Shown here in pieces: positions 18,925 to 27,884 of a stretch of DNA of 35,283 bases; position 1 is the first letter of the stretch, and each line of letters begins with the position of its first letter. The stretch lies in assembly GCF_022129445.1 (NCBI RefSeq), contig NZ_JADQAQ010000047.1, positions 1-35,283 on the forward strand, given 5' to 3'. Under the pieces are notes generated by a model. The model worked only from the letters and a program-made list of their open reading frames with translations, ran no database searches and was not told where the DNA came from. The DNA comes from Photobacterium sp. Ph5 (GTDB lineage Bacteria; Pseudomonadota; Gammaproteobacteria; Enterobacterales; Vibrionaceae). The translations under genes were made by a program, and so were the position numbers.

Positions 18925-21900
18925 ATGGCAGAACCACGTTTTATCCACCTTCGTGTTCATAGTGATTATTCGATGATTGACGGGTTGGCAAAAGTAAAGC
19001 CAATCGTTAAAAAGGCATCAGATCTCGGTATGCCTGCACTTGCAATGACAGATTTTACTAACCTTTGTGGTTTGGTGAAATTTTACTTTGCTGCTCATGA
19101 TGCCGGAATGAAGCCGATTATCGGTGCTGATTTCAAAGTACAGTCTGCAGAAATGGGCGATGAGTTATTTGAACTTACGATCCTTGCTGCTAATAATGAA
19201 GGTTATAAAAACCTTACGTTATTGATTTCTGAAGCTTATCAACGTGGTCATGTACAGCACCAGCCTGTTATTGATAAAGAATGGCTCGTGAATCACCGTG
19301 AAGGACTCATTATCCTATCTGGTGGTAAAAATGGTGACGTGGGTAAGGCCTTACTTAAAGGCAACCAGAAAATGGTTGATAGCTTTGTTGCTTTTTATCA
19401 AACCCATTTTCCGGATAGTTACTATTTGGAATTAGTACGTACAGGACGTGCTGATGAAGAAGCTTATCTTCACTTTGCCATTGAACTAGCAGAAAAAGCT
19501 GATTTACCTGTAGTTGCGACCAATGATGTCCGCCTGTTAACCGCTGATCAGTTTGATGCGCATGAAATTCGCGTGGCGATCCATGACGGCTATACACTGG
19601 TTGATCCTAATCGTCCTAAACTTTATAGCGCACAGCAGTACCTTCGTAGTGAAGAAGAAATGTGCGAGTTATTTGCTGATATTCCAGAAGCATTACAAAA
19701 CTCGGTTGAGATCGCTAAACGTTGTAACGTAACTGTCCGATTAGGTGAGTACTTCTTACCTAATTTCCCAACAGGCGATATGACAATTGAAGACTTCTTG
19801 ATTGCGAAATCCAAAGAAGGACTCGAAGAGCGTTTAGAATTTTTATTTCCCGATCCAGAGGTGCGTGCTGCTCGTCGCCCTGAATATGATGAGCGTTTAG
19901 ATATCGAATTAAAAGTTGTTAACCAAATGGGATTCCCTGGTTACTTCTTGATCGTAATGGAATTTATACAGTGGTCGAAAGATAACGATGTACCGGTAGG
20001 TCCTGGCCGTGGTTCAGGTGCGGGTTCATTGGTTGCTTACGCGCTGAAAATCACCGATCTAGATCCGCTTGAATTTGACCTGCTTTTTGAGCGATTCTTG
20101 AACCCTGAACGTGTTTCCATGCCCGATTTCGATATCGACTTCTGTATGGATAAGCGTGATTTGGTTATCGATCACGTGGCTGAAATGTATGGCCGTGATG
20201 CGGTATCGCAGATCATTACGTTTGGTACCATGGCAGCGAAAGCGGTTATTCGCGATGTTGGTCGTGTGCTAGGTCACCCGTATGGTTTTGTTGATCGCAT
20301 TTCAAAGTTAGTGCCAGCAGAGCCTGGGATGACACTCGCTAAAGCGTTTGATGCCGAACCTCAATTAGGTCAAGCCTATGATGCGGATGAAGAAGTCCGC
20401 GACTTGATTGATATGTGTCGCATTCTTGAGGGGGTAACGCGTAACGCAGGTAAACACGCTGGTGGTGTGGTTATCTCGCCAACAACCATTACCGACTTTG
20501 CTCCCTTATATTGTGATGCAGAGGGTAATAACCCTGTTACTCAGTTTGATAAAAATGATGTAGAAACTGCAGGCTTGGTTAAGTTTGACTTTTTAGGTCT
20601 ACGTACATTAACCATTATTGACTGGGCATTGGCGCTAATTAATCCTCGCTTGATTGAGCAAGGTAAAGAGCCTGTTAACATTGCAGCGATTCCAATGGAT
20701 GATCCTAAATCCTTTGCGATGTTACAACGCTCTGAATCAACTGCGGTATTCCAGCTCGAATCCCGTGGTATGAAAGATCTGATCAAACGTCTTCAACCCG
20801 ACTGTTTTGAAGATATGATCGCTCTCGTAGCACTATTTCGTCCCGGGCCGTTGCAATCAGGCATGGTAGATAACTTTATTGACCGTAAGCACGGTCGAGA
20901 AGCGGTTTCTTATCCTGATGAAAAATGGCAACACGAGTCATTAAAAGAAATTCTCGATCCGACATACGGCATTATCTTGTACCAAGAGCAGGTAATGCAG
21001 ATCGCACAGGTGCTGGCGGGTTATACCCTTGGCGGCGCGGATATGCTTCGTCGTGCGATGGGTAAGAAAAAGCCTGAAGAAATGGCGAAACAGCGAGCCG
21101 TGTTTGAAGAAGGCTCGATTAAAAATGGCGTTGATGGCGAGCTATCAATGAAAATCTTTGACTTGGTAGAGAAATTTGCCGGTTACGGATTTAACAAATC
21201 GCACTCAGCCGCCTATGCGTTGGTGTCTTACCAAACCTTGTGGCTAAAAGCACATTACCCTGCAGAATTTATGGCAGCTGTAATGACAGCCGACATGGAT
21301 AATACAGACAAGATCATTAGCTTGGTTGACGAATGTCACCGTATGAAGCTAAAGCTGCTACCGCCTGATGTTAACAAAGGTTTATATCGCTTTAATGTTG
21401 ATGAAGACGGTGCCGTTGTTTACGGTATCGGTGCGGTAAAAGGGGTCGGTGAAGGCCCGATTGAAAATATTATCAGTGCCCGTGAAAAAGGCGGCTACTT
21501 TAAAGATTTATTTGATTTTTGTGCCCGTATTGATACTAAAAAAGTCAATAAACGCGTCTTAGAGAAACTGATTAAGTCGGGTGCGATGGATCGTTTAGGG
21601 CCTAATCGTGCTGCGATGCTGGCAACCTTAGATGATGCGATAAAAGCAGCGAGTCAGCACCATCAAGCCGAAGCCTTTGGCCAAGCCGACATGTTTGGTG
21701 TGTTAACAGCTGCACCTGAAGAAGTTGAGAATAAGTATGCTAATATTCCTGAAGCACCAGATAAAGTCTGGTTGGAAGGCGAGCGTGAAACATTAGGTTT
21801 ATACCTAACAGGTCACCCTATTAATGCATATCTCTCAGAATTAAAACATTACACGACATGGCGTTTAAAAGATGCACAGCAAACAGGACGTGATAAAGTA

Positions 21901-22404
21901 GCAACTGTTGCTGGACTTGTTATTGCCGCGCGTGTAATGACAACTAAACGTGGTACTAGAATTGGCTTAATGACGCTGGATGATCGTTCAGGTCGTATGG
22001 AAGTCATGTTATTCTCTGATGCCTTAGATCGTTATATTGATCTGCTTGAAAAAGATAAAATTGTTGTGATATCAGGACAGGTCAGCTTTGATGATTTCAA
22101 CGGTGGCCTTAGAATGTCTGCACGTGAAGTGCTCGATATATCAGAAGCGAGAGAAAAACATCTCCGTGGTCTTGCTATATCGGTAACAGAACAGCAGATT
22201 GATGAGCAGTTTTTTGCCCGTTTCAGCCAGGTGCTGGAACCACACAGAGCAGGTACAGTGCCTGTTAATGTGTACTATCAGCGCTCGAATGCCCGTGCCA
22301 AACTCACTTTAGGAACAGAATGGCGAATAACGCCAGCCGATCAATTAATATCGGATCTAAAAACACTCCTAGGTGATAAGCAGGTCGAGCTTGAGTTTAA
22401 TTAA
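18925..22404 (+). CDS. dnaE: DNA polymerase III alpha subunit
   Basis: DnaE is the catalytic subunit of the replicative polymerase. Its 1159 residues match the DnaE1 type (1160 in E. coli). Order of parts: PHP domain at about 1-270, beginning with HLRVHSDYS; palm with catalytic D401 and D403 in PDFDIDF; fingers; the helix-hairpin-helix region around [21 protein letters not shown]; an OB-fold near 975-1060; and a C-terminal tau-binding part. The ATG at 18925 has a modest ribosome site. It is followed by accA, as in E. coli. Confidence 0.98.
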   Translation: MAEPRFIHLRVHSDYSMIDGLAKVKPIVKKASDLGMPALAMTDFTNLCGLVKFYFAAHDAGMKPIIGADFKVQSAEMGDELFELTILAANNEGYKNLTLLISEAYQRGHVQHQPVIDKEWLVNHREGLIILSGGKNGDVGKALLKGNQKMVDSFVAFYQTHFPDSYYLELVRTGRADEEAYLHFAIELAEKADLPVVATNDVRLLTADQFDAHEIRVAIHDGYTLVDPNRPKLYSAQQYLRSEEEMCELFADIPEALQNSVEIAKRCNVTVRLGEYFLPNFPTGDMTIEDFLIAKSKEGLEERLEFLFPDPEVRAARRPEYDERLDIELKVVNQMGFPGYFLIVMEFIQWSKDNDVPVGPGRGSGAGSLVAYALKITDLDPLEFDLLFERFLNPERVSMPDFDIDFCMDKRDLVIDHVAEMYGRDAVSQIITFGTMAAKAVIRDVGRVLGHPYGFVDRISKLVPAEPGMTLAKAFDAEPQLGQAYDADEEVRDLIDMCRILEGVTRNAGKHAGGVVISPTTITDFAPLYCDAEGNNPVTQFDKNDVETAGLVKFDFLGLRTLTIIDWALALINPRLIEQGKEPVNIAAIPMDDPKSFAMLQRSESTAVFQLESRGMKDLIKRLQPDCFEDMIALVALFRPGPLQSGMVDNFIDRKHGREAVSYPDEKWQHESLKEILDPTYGIILYQEQVMQIAQVLAGYTLGGADMLRRAMGKKKPEEMAKQRAVFEEGSIKNGVDGELSMKIFDLVEKFAGYGFNKSHSAAYALVSYQTLWLKAHYPAEFMAAVMTADMDNTDKIISLVDECHRMKLKLLPPDVNKGLYRFNVDEDGAVVYGIGAVKGVGEGPIENIISAREKGGYFKDLFDFCARIDTKKVNKRVLEKLIKSGAMDRLGPNRAAMLATLDDAIKAASQHHQAEAFGQADMFGVLTAAPEEVENKYANIPEAPDKVWLEGERETLGLYLTGHPINAYLSELKHYTTWRLKDAQQTGRDKVATVAGLVIAARVMTTKRGTRIGLMTLDDRSGRMEVMLFSDALDRYIDLLEKDKIVVISGQVSFDDFNGGLRMSAREVLDISEAREKHLRGLAISVTEQQIDEQFFARFSQVLEPHRAGTVPVNVYYQRSNARAKLTLGTEWRITPADQLISDLKTLLGDKQVELEFN

Positions 22405-22420
22405 ATGCGCTTAATGTTTA

Positions 22421-22445
22421 TGATAGGGTAGTTAAGTCCCTATCA
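22421..22445 (+). repeat. Intergenic hairpin between dnaE and accA
   Basis: TGATAGGG (22421-22428) pairs with CCCTATCA (22438-22445) over a nine-base loop. There is no T-run, so it is not a normal terminator; it lies close upstream of the accA ribosome site. Confidence 0.5.
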
Positions 22446-22474
22446 TCATCATAAGCAAAAGGATTTTAAGTGGT

Positions 22475-23434
22475 ATGAGCCTGAACTTCCTCGAGTTTGA
22501 ACAACCGATAGCAGAGCTAGAAGCAAAAATTGAAGCATTACGTGATGTATCTCGTCGTGATGAGTCTAATTCGGTTGATCTAGAAAAAGAAATTGAGCAA
22601 CTAGAAAAGAAAAGCCTAGAGCTAACCAAGAAAATCTTTGGTGATCTTGGTGCATGGCAGGTTGCGCAACTCGCACGCCATCCTCAGCGCCCATATACTT
22701 TTGATTATGTCGAGCACATGTTCGAAGAGTTCGATGAATTGGCTGGCGATCGTGCATTTGCCGATGATAAAGCGTTAGTTGGTGGTATTGCCCGCATTGA
22801 TGGTCGCCCTGTTATGGTAATTGGTCATCAAAAAGGTCGTGGTACGACTGAGAAGGTAAAGCGTAACTTTGGTATGCCTAAGCCTGAAGGTTATCGTAAA
22901 GCATTACGTTTAATGAAAATGGCAGAGCGCTTTAATATGCCTGTGATCACTTTCATTGATACAGCAGGTGCATATCCTGGTGTGGGTGCTGAAGAACGCG
23001 GTCAATCAGAAGCTATTGCGATGAACCTAAAAGTGATGGCTGGCTTGAAAGTGCCTGTTATCTGTAATGTAGTTGGTGAAGGCGGCTCTGGTGGTGCATT
23101 AGCGATTGGTGTGGGTGATTGCGTTAATATGCTGCAATACTCAACGTATTCTGTTATTTCACCTGAAGGTTGCGCATCAATCTTATGGCGTGATTCAGAT
23201 AAAGCACCGCAAGCGGCAGAAGCCATGGGCATGACAGCCCCTCGTCTTAAAGAGCTTGAGCTAATTGATAACATTATTGAAGAGCCACTAGGTGGTGCTC
23301 ACCGTAATGTGCCGTTAATGGCAAATACATTAAAAGCACAGCTTAAAGCAACATTGGCTGAACTTGATGAATTAGATACTGAGACGTTACTTGAACGTCG
23401 TTATCAGCGCCTTATGAGTTATGGTTACTGCTAA
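22475..23434 (+). CDS. accA: Acetyl-CoA carboxylase carboxyltransferase subunit alpha
   Basis: AccA with AccD transfers the carboxyl group from biotin to acetyl-CoA, making malonyl-CoA for fatty acid synthesis. The 319 residues equal the E. coli length and are near-identical in the core, including [14 protein letters not shown], the oxyanion segment [15 protein letters not shown], and the tail [10 protein letters not shown]. An N-terminal helical pair precedes the crotonase-like domain. The AAAGGA at about 22457 is somewhat far from the ATG. It probably shares a transcript with dnaE and ends at its own terminator. Confidence 0.98.
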   Translation: MSLNFLEFEQPIAELEAKIEALRDVSRRDESNSVDLEKEIEQLEKKSLELTKKIFGDLGAWQVAQLARHPQRPYTFDYVEHMFEEFDELAGDRAFADDKALVGGIARIDGRPVMVIGHQKGRGTTEKVKRNFGMPKPEGYRKALRLMKMAERFNMPVITFIDTAGAYPGVGAEERGQSEAIAMNLKVMAGLKVPVICNVVGEGGSGGALAIGVGDCVNMLQYSTYSVISPEGCASILWRDSDKAPQAAEAMGMTAPRLKELELIDNIIEEPLGGAHRNVPLMANTLKAQLKATLAELDELDTETLLERRYQRLMSYGYC

Positions 23435-23454
23435 AACTGAGTGTCATGTATAGC

Positions 23455-23483
23455 AAAAGGTCAGCGTTCAGCTGGCCTTTTTT
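23455..23483 (+). terminator. Terminator after accA
   Basis: AAAAGGTCAGC (23455-23465) pairs with GCTGGCCTTTT (23471-23481) with one wobble, and the T-run continues to 23483. Confidence 0.9.
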
Positions 23484-23549
23484 GTTTTTCCCGTTTAGTG
23501 CTTTGATTGCCTGCGCTAGACTATAGTTTTTCTTAGTGTTGAAAATATC

Positions 23550-24851
23550 ATGTTGTATTCCACTTTTTGTCATCAACTTTTAACTCATCTCCCCGTTAGT
23601 AAGCGCTATGTCCTTGCTTTTAGTGGTGGGTTAGATTCGCGTGTATTGCTTGATTTAATGGCGCGATTTATTACGCAATATCCGGAATATAGCTGCCATG
23701 CCGTTTATGTACACCATGGGTTAAGCTCTAATGCTGATATATGGGCTGATAAGTGTGTGGTTTGGGCTAAAAGTGCAGGTATTAGCTGTGATGTTGAACG
23801 GGTTAAAGTACGAACAGGAAGCCGAATTAGCCTAGAGCAAGCAGCACGAGAAGCGCGGTATGAAATCTTAGCGCAACATGTTAATAAGGGTGACATGTTA
23901 TTAACTGCTCAACACAGTGATGATCAGATTGAAACTTTTCTATTAGCATTAAAGCGCGGAAGCGGTCCTGCCGGATTGGCTGCAATGCCTATTATACTTC
24001 CTTTTGCTAAAGGGATGCATTTAAGACCATTACTCAGCGTTACACGTGCTGATATTGAGCAATACGGATTAGCGCATCAACTTTCTTGGGTCGAGGATGA
24101 AAGTAACCAAGATGAGCGTTATGATCGCAATTTTATTCGTCATCAAATTACTCCTCGTCTATTAGCGCGTTGGCCAAGTATTCATAAAGCAATTGTACGA
24201 AGTAGTACATTGTGTGGTGAACAAGAAGCATTATTAGCTGAGTTATTAGCAACCCAACTTACTCAAGCTATCCAACCAGATGGTAGTTTACTGCTTGTTT
24301 CAGATGTGACCCAACGTGTCGGTATGGCGTTAATTCGCCAATGGTTAAAAAAACAATCAGTTTTAATGCCGTCATTAGCGCAGCTAGAACAGATTTGGTT
24401 TAACGTTGTACAGGCAAAAGAGGATGCGAATCCTAAATTGTGTTGGGCAAATGTTGAAGTTCGTCGCTATCAGAAGAAATTATATTTGCTGCAACAATGG
24501 GATGATATTAGTCAGTGGAAAGGCAATCTTAAATTAGATACGCCTTGCTTGTTACCGCAAGATTTAGGAACGCTAACTCTAAACCCAAAGAGTGATGAAC
24601 CTTTATTAAGACATGCAGAGCCTAATGAGGCTATAACGGTACGTTTTCATTACCAAGGTGATGCGATTAAACCTGTAGGGCGATGTGGCAGTAGAAAATT
24701 AAAAAAACTTTATCAAGAATACCGTGTGCCAAGTTGGTTACGTAGTCGTACACCTCTTATTTTTTATGGTGATAAGCTAGCTGCTGTTGTGGGGTATTTT
24801 GTTATCGCTGAGTTTGCCGGTAATGATATCGCCATTAATCTCAACTCATAA
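23550..24851 (+). CDS. tilS: tRNA(Ile)-lysidine synthetase
   Basis: TilS attaches lysine to C34 of the AUA-reading tRNA-Ile, changing both its codon and amino-acid identity; it is essential. The 433 residues (432 in E. coli) carry the PP-loop ATP motif SGGLDS at 25-30. The N-terminal ATP pyrophosphatase domain is followed by linker and C-terminal tRNA-binding domains, with GRCGSRKLKKLYQE near 370. No strong ribosome site precedes the ATG at 23550. In E. coli ldcC and yaeR lie between accA and tilS; they are absent here. Confidence 0.95.
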   Translation: MLYSTFCHQLLTHLPVSKRYVLAFSGGLDSRVLLDLMARFITQYPEYSCHAVYVHHGLSSNADIWADKCVVWAKSAGISCDVERVKVRTGSRISLEQAAREARYEILAQHVNKGDMLLTAQHSDDQIETFLLALKRGSGPAGLAAMPIILPFAKGMHLRPLLSVTRADIEQYGLAHQLSWVEDESNQDERYDRNFIRHQITPRLLARWPSIHKAIVRSSTLCGEQEALLAELLATQLTQAIQPDGSLLLVSDVTQRVGMALIRQWLKKQSVLMPSLAQLEQIWFNVVQAKEDANPKLCWANVEVRRYQKKLYLLQQWDDISQWKGNLKLDTPCLLPQDLGTLTLNPKSDEPLLRHAEPNEAITVRFHYQGDAIKPVGRCGSRKLKKLYQEYRVPSWLRSRTPLIFYGDKLAAVVGYFVIAEFAGNDIAINLNS

Positions 24852-24984
24852 AAATCCAAATAAGACGTAACTTTCAAGCAAGATCACACAATCGATATTT
24901 TGTCGCTATATTCTTATTCATCTTAATTAGTAATAAGGTAGAACTACGGTACTTTAGCGTTTTGTTTTTCAGTAAGGGATATGA

Positions 24985-25896
24985 ATGAGAATTGGTGTTT
25001 TATGTGGTGGAAGATCCAGCGAACGTGAAGTTTCACTAAAATCTGGAGCACGTATTATCGCTGCAATAAAAACACTTGGCCATGAGGCAATTCATCTTGA
25101 TCCGTGTGATATTGATATTTCTATGTTGAATCTTTATCAGTTAGATAAAGTCTTTATTGCACTGCATGGTGGTATTGGTGAAAGTGGGCATATCCAATCG
25201 TTACTGGATATTTTACAAATTCCTTATGTTGGATGTGGTCTGTTATCGTCTGCTGTTTCACTCAATAAATTGAAAACAAAAGAAGTTTGGCTAGCTAATA
25301 ATTTATTAACTGCACCTTGGGTATTAATACGTAAGGCAATGACACAGCAAGAAATATTAGCTTGCTGTCAAAATATCACATTCCCTGTTGTAATAAAGCC
25401 GCTTAATCAAGGTTGTAGTATCGGAGTTACTAAAGCGGATAATGAGGAACAACTTTGGCACGCACTATTAGCGGCATTTGAGTATGATGCCGAAGTTTTG
25501 GTTGAACAATTTATTGCTGGCCGTGAATATACTTGTGCTGTTTTAAATGACAAAGCTTTACCCGTTGTACAAATTTGCTCTGAATCCTTTTTTGATTGGA
25601 GTGCTAAATTTGGAACTCAGAGTGCAACGTATCATTGTCCATCAGATCTTAATGCTGATGAAGAAAGTGCAATGCAAGCTTCGGCTTTATCCGCTTACCA
25701 AGCTTTAGGTTGCAGAGGGTGGGGCAGAGTCGATGTTATATTAACGGAAAATAATGATATTTATCTTATTGAGATGAATACCATACCGGGAATGACGGAG
25801 CGCAGTGTTTACCCAATGGCAGCAGCACAAGCCGGCTTTAGTTATGAAGAGCTAATTTCTGAACTGCTTGACCAGGCACAATTTGATCATATTTAA
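24985..25896 (+). CDS. ddl: D-alanine--D-alanine ligase family protein with variant active site
   Basis: An ATP-grasp ligase of DdlB size (303 residues; E. coli DdlB has 306), expected to join two D-alanines for peptidoglycan. The core is intact: E13 (SEREVSL), H61 (ALHGG), K95, K138, R248, D250, E263, N265 and S274 (NTIPGMTERS). Two residues of the E. coli DdlB triad Glu15-Ser150-Tyr216 are changed. The GSS motif reads GCS (C144), and the omega-loop Tyr is Phe (F209, in SAKFG); the surrounding 25 residues align without gaps. AAGGGA (24974-24979) fixes the start; the ATG at 24981 is out of frame. It stands alone with its own terminator, away from any division cluster. Function as a ligase is likely, but the product is uncertain. 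Confidence 0.85.
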   Translation: MRIGVLCGGRSSEREVSLKSGARIIAAIKTLGHEAIHLDPCDIDISMLNLYQLDKVFIALHGGIGESGHIQSLLDILQIPYVGCGLLSSAVSLNKLKTKEVWLANNLLTAPWVLIRKAMTQQEILACCQNITFPVVIKPLNQGCSIGVTKADNEEQLWHALLAAFEYDAEVLVEQFIAGREYTCAVLNDKALPVVQICSESFFDWSAKFGTQSATYHCPSDLNADEESAMQASALSAYQALGCRGWGRVDVILTENNDIYLIEMNTIPGMTERSVYPMAAAQAGFSYEELISELLDQAQFDHI

Positions 25897-25908
25897 TTAA
25901 AGTGATGA

Positions 25909-25944
25909 AACACTGTAATAAAGCATTTGTTACGGTGTTTTTTT
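25909..25944 (+). terminator. Terminator after ddl
   Basis: AACACTGTAA (25909-25918) pairs with TTACGGTGTT (25930-25939), one wobble, followed by Ts to 25944. It isolates ddl from the permease gene. Confidence 0.82.
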
Positions 25945-26092
25945 ATGCTTTTAAATTATGTTTAATAAGGATGTATATGTAGTTAACTGGATCTATGTTG
26001 TTTTTTTAGGCTGCTTAGTAACTTTTTATTGCGATAAAATACAAAAGCTATTACTGTACTAGTCTACTGATACAATGGTAAAAGGGAAAGAA

Positions 26093-27304
26093 ATGAGCAA
26101 ACCATCGACACTTGGCGGAGCATGTATTATTGCAAGCGTTTGTGTAGGCGCAGGCATGTTAGGTTTACCGAGTGCGGGGGCAGGCGCATGGACATTTTGG
26201 AGTGTTATCGCAATATCTTTAACCATGGTAATGATGACGCTATCTGGCTGGTTATTACTAGAAGCACTTAAGCATTATGATTTTAAAGTGTCTTTTAATA
26301 CCATTACAAAAGATGTAATGAATAGTAAAGTGAATGTGATCAACAACCTATCATTGTATTTTGTTGGTGGGATTTTACTTTATGCTTATATTTCGTCATC
26401 GGGTATGATTTTTAGTAATATATTAGGTATTGATAGTAAGTTAGCTTCTATTTTATTTGTTGCAATCAGTTCGACCTTTGTACTTCACTCAACGCGCGCG
26501 GTCGATCGTATTTCTATTTTACTGATTGTTTTTATGTTGGTGAGTTTCTTAATTGGAATATCAGGGCTAGCAACACATATAAAAGTTCCTGTTTTACTTG
26601 ATACAACGCACTTACATGCCAGCTATTCTCCTTATGCATTAGCATTATTACCCGTTGCATTAACTTCTTTTGGTTACCACCATTCGGTCAGTACAATGCG
26701 TGACTATTATCGAAATGAATACCAAGCTAAAAATGCGATTTTAGGTGGTACATTAATCGCATTAGGTTTCTATTTAGTGTGGGTGATTTGTATTTTTGGC
26801 AATTTACCCCGTGACGCATTTGGTCCTGTAGTGTCTGCTGGTGGCGGTATTGATGCTCTAGCGCAAGCACTGGATAGTGTGATTGATTCAAACAGTATTA
26901 AACAAGCAATCCGTATATTTTCAATTGCCGCTGTTATTTCTTCGTTTATCGGTGTTGGTTTAGGTGTTTTTGATTATTTAGCTGACTTATTTGGCTTTGA
27001 AGATACAAAGCAAGGTCGACTAAAGACATGGGCGATTACGTTCTTGCCACCTTTGGTTTTTTCATTATTTGCACCATTGGGCTTTTTATCGGCAATTGGA
27101 CTAGCAGGTGCTGCAGCAACAATTTGGGCATGTATTATTCCTGCTTTACTGGCAAAAAAGACCCGACAATGTAAAGAAAAGAAAGATGGATTTGTGGTAC
27201 CTGGCGGTAATGTGACGGTATATGTTGTGATTGGCTTTGGTGTGGTGACCGCAATATTCCACATTATGGCGATGGCAAATTTACTACCGATCTTTAAAGG
27301 CTAA
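26093..27304 (+). CDS. Aromatic amino acid permease, HAAAP family (TyrP/Mtr-like)
   Basis: An inner-membrane proton symporter for tyrosine, tryptophan or a similar amino acid. With the ATG at 26093, five bases after AAGGGA, it has 403 residues, the length of E. coli TyrP; an in-frame ATG at 26075 would add six residues. Eleven or so membrane segments are visible. Family features are GAGMLGLP in the first segment, TSFGYHHSVSTM in the middle, and GVFDYLADLF followed by ITFLPPL near the C-terminus. The substrate cannot be told from sequence, so I give no symbol. It is absent from this position in E. coli and is convergent with DUF4250/yaeP. Confidence 0.87.
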   Translation: MSKPSTLGGACIIASVCVGAGMLGLPSAGAGAWTFWSVIAISLTMVMMTLSGWLLLEALKHYDFKVSFNTITKDVMNSKVNVINNLSLYFVGGILLYAYISSSGMIFSNILGIDSKLASILFVAISSTFVLHSTRAVDRISILLIVFMLVSFLIGISGLATHIKVPVLLDTTHLHASYSPYALALLPVALTSFGYHHSVSTMRDYYRNEYQAKNAILGGTLIALGFYLVWVICIFGNLPRDAFGPVVSAGGGIDALAQALDSVIDSNSIKQAIRIFSIAAVISSFIGVGLGVFDYLADLFGFEDTKQGRLKTWAITFLPPLVFSLFAPLGFLSAIGLAGAAATIWACIIPALLAKKTRQCKEKKDGFVVPGGNVTVYVVIGFGVVTAIFHIMAMANLLPIFKG

Positions 27305-27324
27305 TACGGGTTTAACCCAAAAAT

Positions 27325-27353
27325 AAAAACGGAAGCTTTAAGCTTCCGTTTTT
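27325..27353. terminator. Bidirectional terminator between convergent genes
   Basis: AAAAACGGAAGCT (27325-27337) pairs perfectly with AGCTTCCGTTTTT (27341-27353). It serves the permease on the plus strand and DUF4250 on the minus strand; it ends four bases before the DUF4250 stop codon. Confidence 0.92.
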
Positions 27354-27356
27354 TGT

Positions 27357-27545
27357 TTAGCGAAATTGTTTTGCTTCAGGTAGGTATTCAAAACCAGCAC
27401 TTGCCAGTTTATCGATTAGCTTTTGACGATCGATATCGTAGAATTTAACAAGTTCGTCGAGCTCTTGGAAATCATCACGGATCTTCATATTAACAATGCT
27501 CATTAACATGATGGGATCCATGGTTTCAAATTTAGATAAATCCAT
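27357..27545 (-). CDS. DUF4250 family small protein
   Basis: A 62-residue protein beginning [16 protein letters not shown], recognised as the DUF4250 family of unknown function, seen in vibrios and relatives. It looks soluble and mostly helical, with a charged middle and the sequence KLIDKLASAGFEYLPE near the end, which resembles a small helix-turn-helix-like fold but is not proof of DNA binding. Its ATG overlaps the yaeP stop by one base (TAATG), so the two are translationally coupled. Confidence 0.85.
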   Translation of the reverse strand: MDLSKFETMDPIMLMSIVNMKIRDDFQELDELVKFYDIDRQKLIDKLASAGFEYLPEAKQFR

Positions 27546-27751
27546 TACTTATCCTCGTGATCACTGATCAATAAATTCGCAGCAGCAAAAGCAGCACGCT
27601 CACGGACTTCAAGCGGTAAATTTGTATCTTCAGCAATATCATTGAAGGTTTTAATTGCACAGCTAATAGCAGAAGGAATATAGCCTTGATCTCCACTACC
27701 AATTTGCGCGTAAGTTGCTCGGATAAGCTCACAGCATTGATAAATTTGCAT
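27545..27751 (-). CDS. yaeP: UPF0253 family protein YaeP
   Basis: A 68-residue protein of unknown function, matched to E. coli YaeP by the segments [13 protein letters not shown] and [12 protein letters not shown]. Two adjacent ATGs occur, at 27754 and 27751; the AAGGA ribosome site favours 27751. In E. coli it lies after rof near tilS; here it keeps that neighbourhood, but rof is missing. It is cotranscribed with the DUF4250 gene. A strong inverted repeat lies just upstream. Confidence 0.88.
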   Translation of the reverse strand: MQIYQCCELIRATYAQIGSGDQGYIPSAISCAIKTFNDIAEDTNLPLEVRERAAFAAANLLISDHEDK

Positions 27752-27770
27752 CATTCATCCTTTCTAGAAA

Positions 27771-27805
27771 ATATTCGAAGAGAATGTAGGGGTCGCTTCG
27801 AATAT
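27771..27805 (-). repeat. 10-bp inverted repeat upstream of yaeP
   Basis: ATATTCGAAG (27771-27780) is perfectly repeated in inverse orientation at 27796-27805, with a 15-base spacer. It lies 20-54 bases before the yaeP start. A weak -10-like TATGAT on the minus strand (27826-27831) would place it in the 5' leader. It could be an RNA hairpin or an operator. Confidence 0.7.
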
Positions 27806-27884
27806 CCTCACTATTAACGTGAATCATCATAGCGTTAAATAAAAGAAAAACGTAGGGTTTATGGTGATTAGCGCAACGAGGTGA

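Noticed and set aside
25970..25981. Three-codon reading frame M-Y-M before the permease
   Set aside because: Although AAGG precedes it and it contains a Tyr codon, it is far too short to support as a leader peptide without conservation or profiling data.
26054..26075. TyrR box before the aromatic permease
   Set aside because: TGTA and TACA half-sites are present, but the spacing is two bases off the TGTAAA-N6-TTTACA pattern and the inner bases do not match.
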